Source: a virus. From it: DNA of 37,839 bases. Positions 37,345 to 37,839 of this stretch are shown one piece after another. The stretch is from the IMG/VR virus record IMGVR_UViG_3300005613_000191, positions 1 to 37,839 of that record; one strand, written 5' to 3'. The translations under genes were made by a program, and so were the position numbers. Each line of letters begins with the position of its first letter. Position 1 is the first letter of the stretch. Under the pieces are notes generated by a model. The model saw only the letters and a list, made by a program, of their open reading frames with translations, searched no databases and was not told the DNA's origin.

Positions 37345-37839
37345 TTATACAAAATCTATTTCGTGTTCCACACCTGCACCGTCTTGGAAATACAATTTAT
37401 TATCATTTTTACAATAAATTTTTCCATAATTAGTATCAGCAGTTGGTGTCGATGTTTCTTTAATACATAGTACCCCATCACCAAGTAAAGCCAAGTCAAA
37501 ATGAGCAGATAAAGCAGTTGAATCATTTATTTGTATATTTTCGTTACCACCGTCAAGATGGATTATCGGAAAAGAATCACTTGAATTTGCATAGATTGAC
37601 ATATCATAGTCAGCAGTTCCACCACCATATTGTTTTGTTAATCCAGCAGTATAATCCACTTGCCACATTTTCGTACTTTCGTTATATAATACAAATGCCT
37701 TTGTATTTGGCATACGAAAATGGCAATCATCTGCACCATTAAGTTTTATAAATGGGTAGGAATTAGAGGTATTTGCTTTAATTATTAAATCATCTCCAGA
37801 AACCGAACCACCTTCAAGAGTTGTTACATTAGCAGCATA
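37345..37839 (-). CDS. tail fibre-like protein, N-terminus cut by window edge
   Basis: The open frame enters from the right edge and its C-terminal 164 residues are seen. Repeating short beta units, LIIKANTSNSYPFIKLNGAD and DMSIYANSSDSFPIIHLDGG, resemble the stacked strands of trimeric fibres or spike shafts, and the end GKIYCKNDNKLYFQDGAGVE is the kind found at fibre C-termini. A host-binding or baseplate role is inferred. The repeats likely continue into the missing part. Confidence 0.7.
   Translation of the reverse strand, partial: YAANVTTLEGGSVSGDDLIIKANTSNSYPFIKLNGADDCHFRMPNTKAFVLYNESTKMWQVDYTAGLTKQYGGGTADYDMSIYANSSDSFPIIHLDGGNENIQINDSTALSAHFDLALLGDGVLCIKETSTPTADTNYGKIYCKNDNKLYFQDGAGVEHEIDFV

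Overview
The window looks like a large part of a tailed double-stranded DNA virus (Caudoviricetes) of an archaeon. The tailed-virus call rests on a terminase large subunit, a portal, a capsid protein with an N-terminal scaffold-like helix, a tail tube, a tail chaperone pair and a tape measure. The archaeal call rests on an Hjc-type Holliday junction resolvase, TATA-like promoters of the CTATATAAAG or TTTATATA kind ahead of gene blocks, and strong AGGTGAT ribosome sites. The DNA is AT-rich. The host cannot be named from the sequence. Both window edges cut minus-strand virion genes (tape measure at base 1, a fibre-like protein at base 37839), so this is probably part of a larger, possibly circular genome. 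Layout: (1) 1-12256, minus strand: the late block, read leftwards as HNH nuclease, terminase, portal, gp10-like protein, two unknowns, putative prohead protease, major capsid protein, tail tube, a small gene plus a PD-(D/E)XK nuclease, connector-like proteins, tail chaperones with a probable -1 frameshift, and tape measure. (2) 12257-12558: a divergent control region with an inverted-repeat-bounded element (element A) and a promoter. (3) 12559-19748, plus strand: terminase-small-like protein, phosphoesterase, HNH protein, a primase-polymerase fused to a helicase-like ATPase, then a run of small zinc-ribbon proteins. (4) 19749-20920: 1.2 kb without a convincing gene, holding T-rich repeats, a 10-bp-phased repeat array, a promoter and a structured leader RNA. 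(5) 20921-23703: very small genes, several preceded by their own hairpin leader; four leaders are near-identical 42-nt copies, and three hairpins of a second family share a conserved loop with a covarying stem. (6) 23747-24016: element B, related to element A but inverted. (7) 24042-36291: nucleotide metabolism (dUTPase-like, ThyX, DUF5664, deoxyribosyltransferase-like), Hjc, an OB-like protein, a family A DNA polymerase, and a surface-glycan module with an FrhB-like/pyruvyltransferase fusion and two glycosyltransferases. (8) 36244-37839, minus strand: small membrane proteins (possible lysis genes) and the fibre-like protein. Working together: the plus-strand genes would build a replisome (primase-helicase, family A polymerase, OB protein, resolvase) and adjust dUTP/dTMP pools, while the minus-strand block makes the virion. 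Elements A and B are candidate replication origins or paired control sites. The hairpin-led mini-gene array at 20.9-22.6 kb is the least explained and most interesting part of the window. Functional calls are from motifs read by eye; no database search was run.
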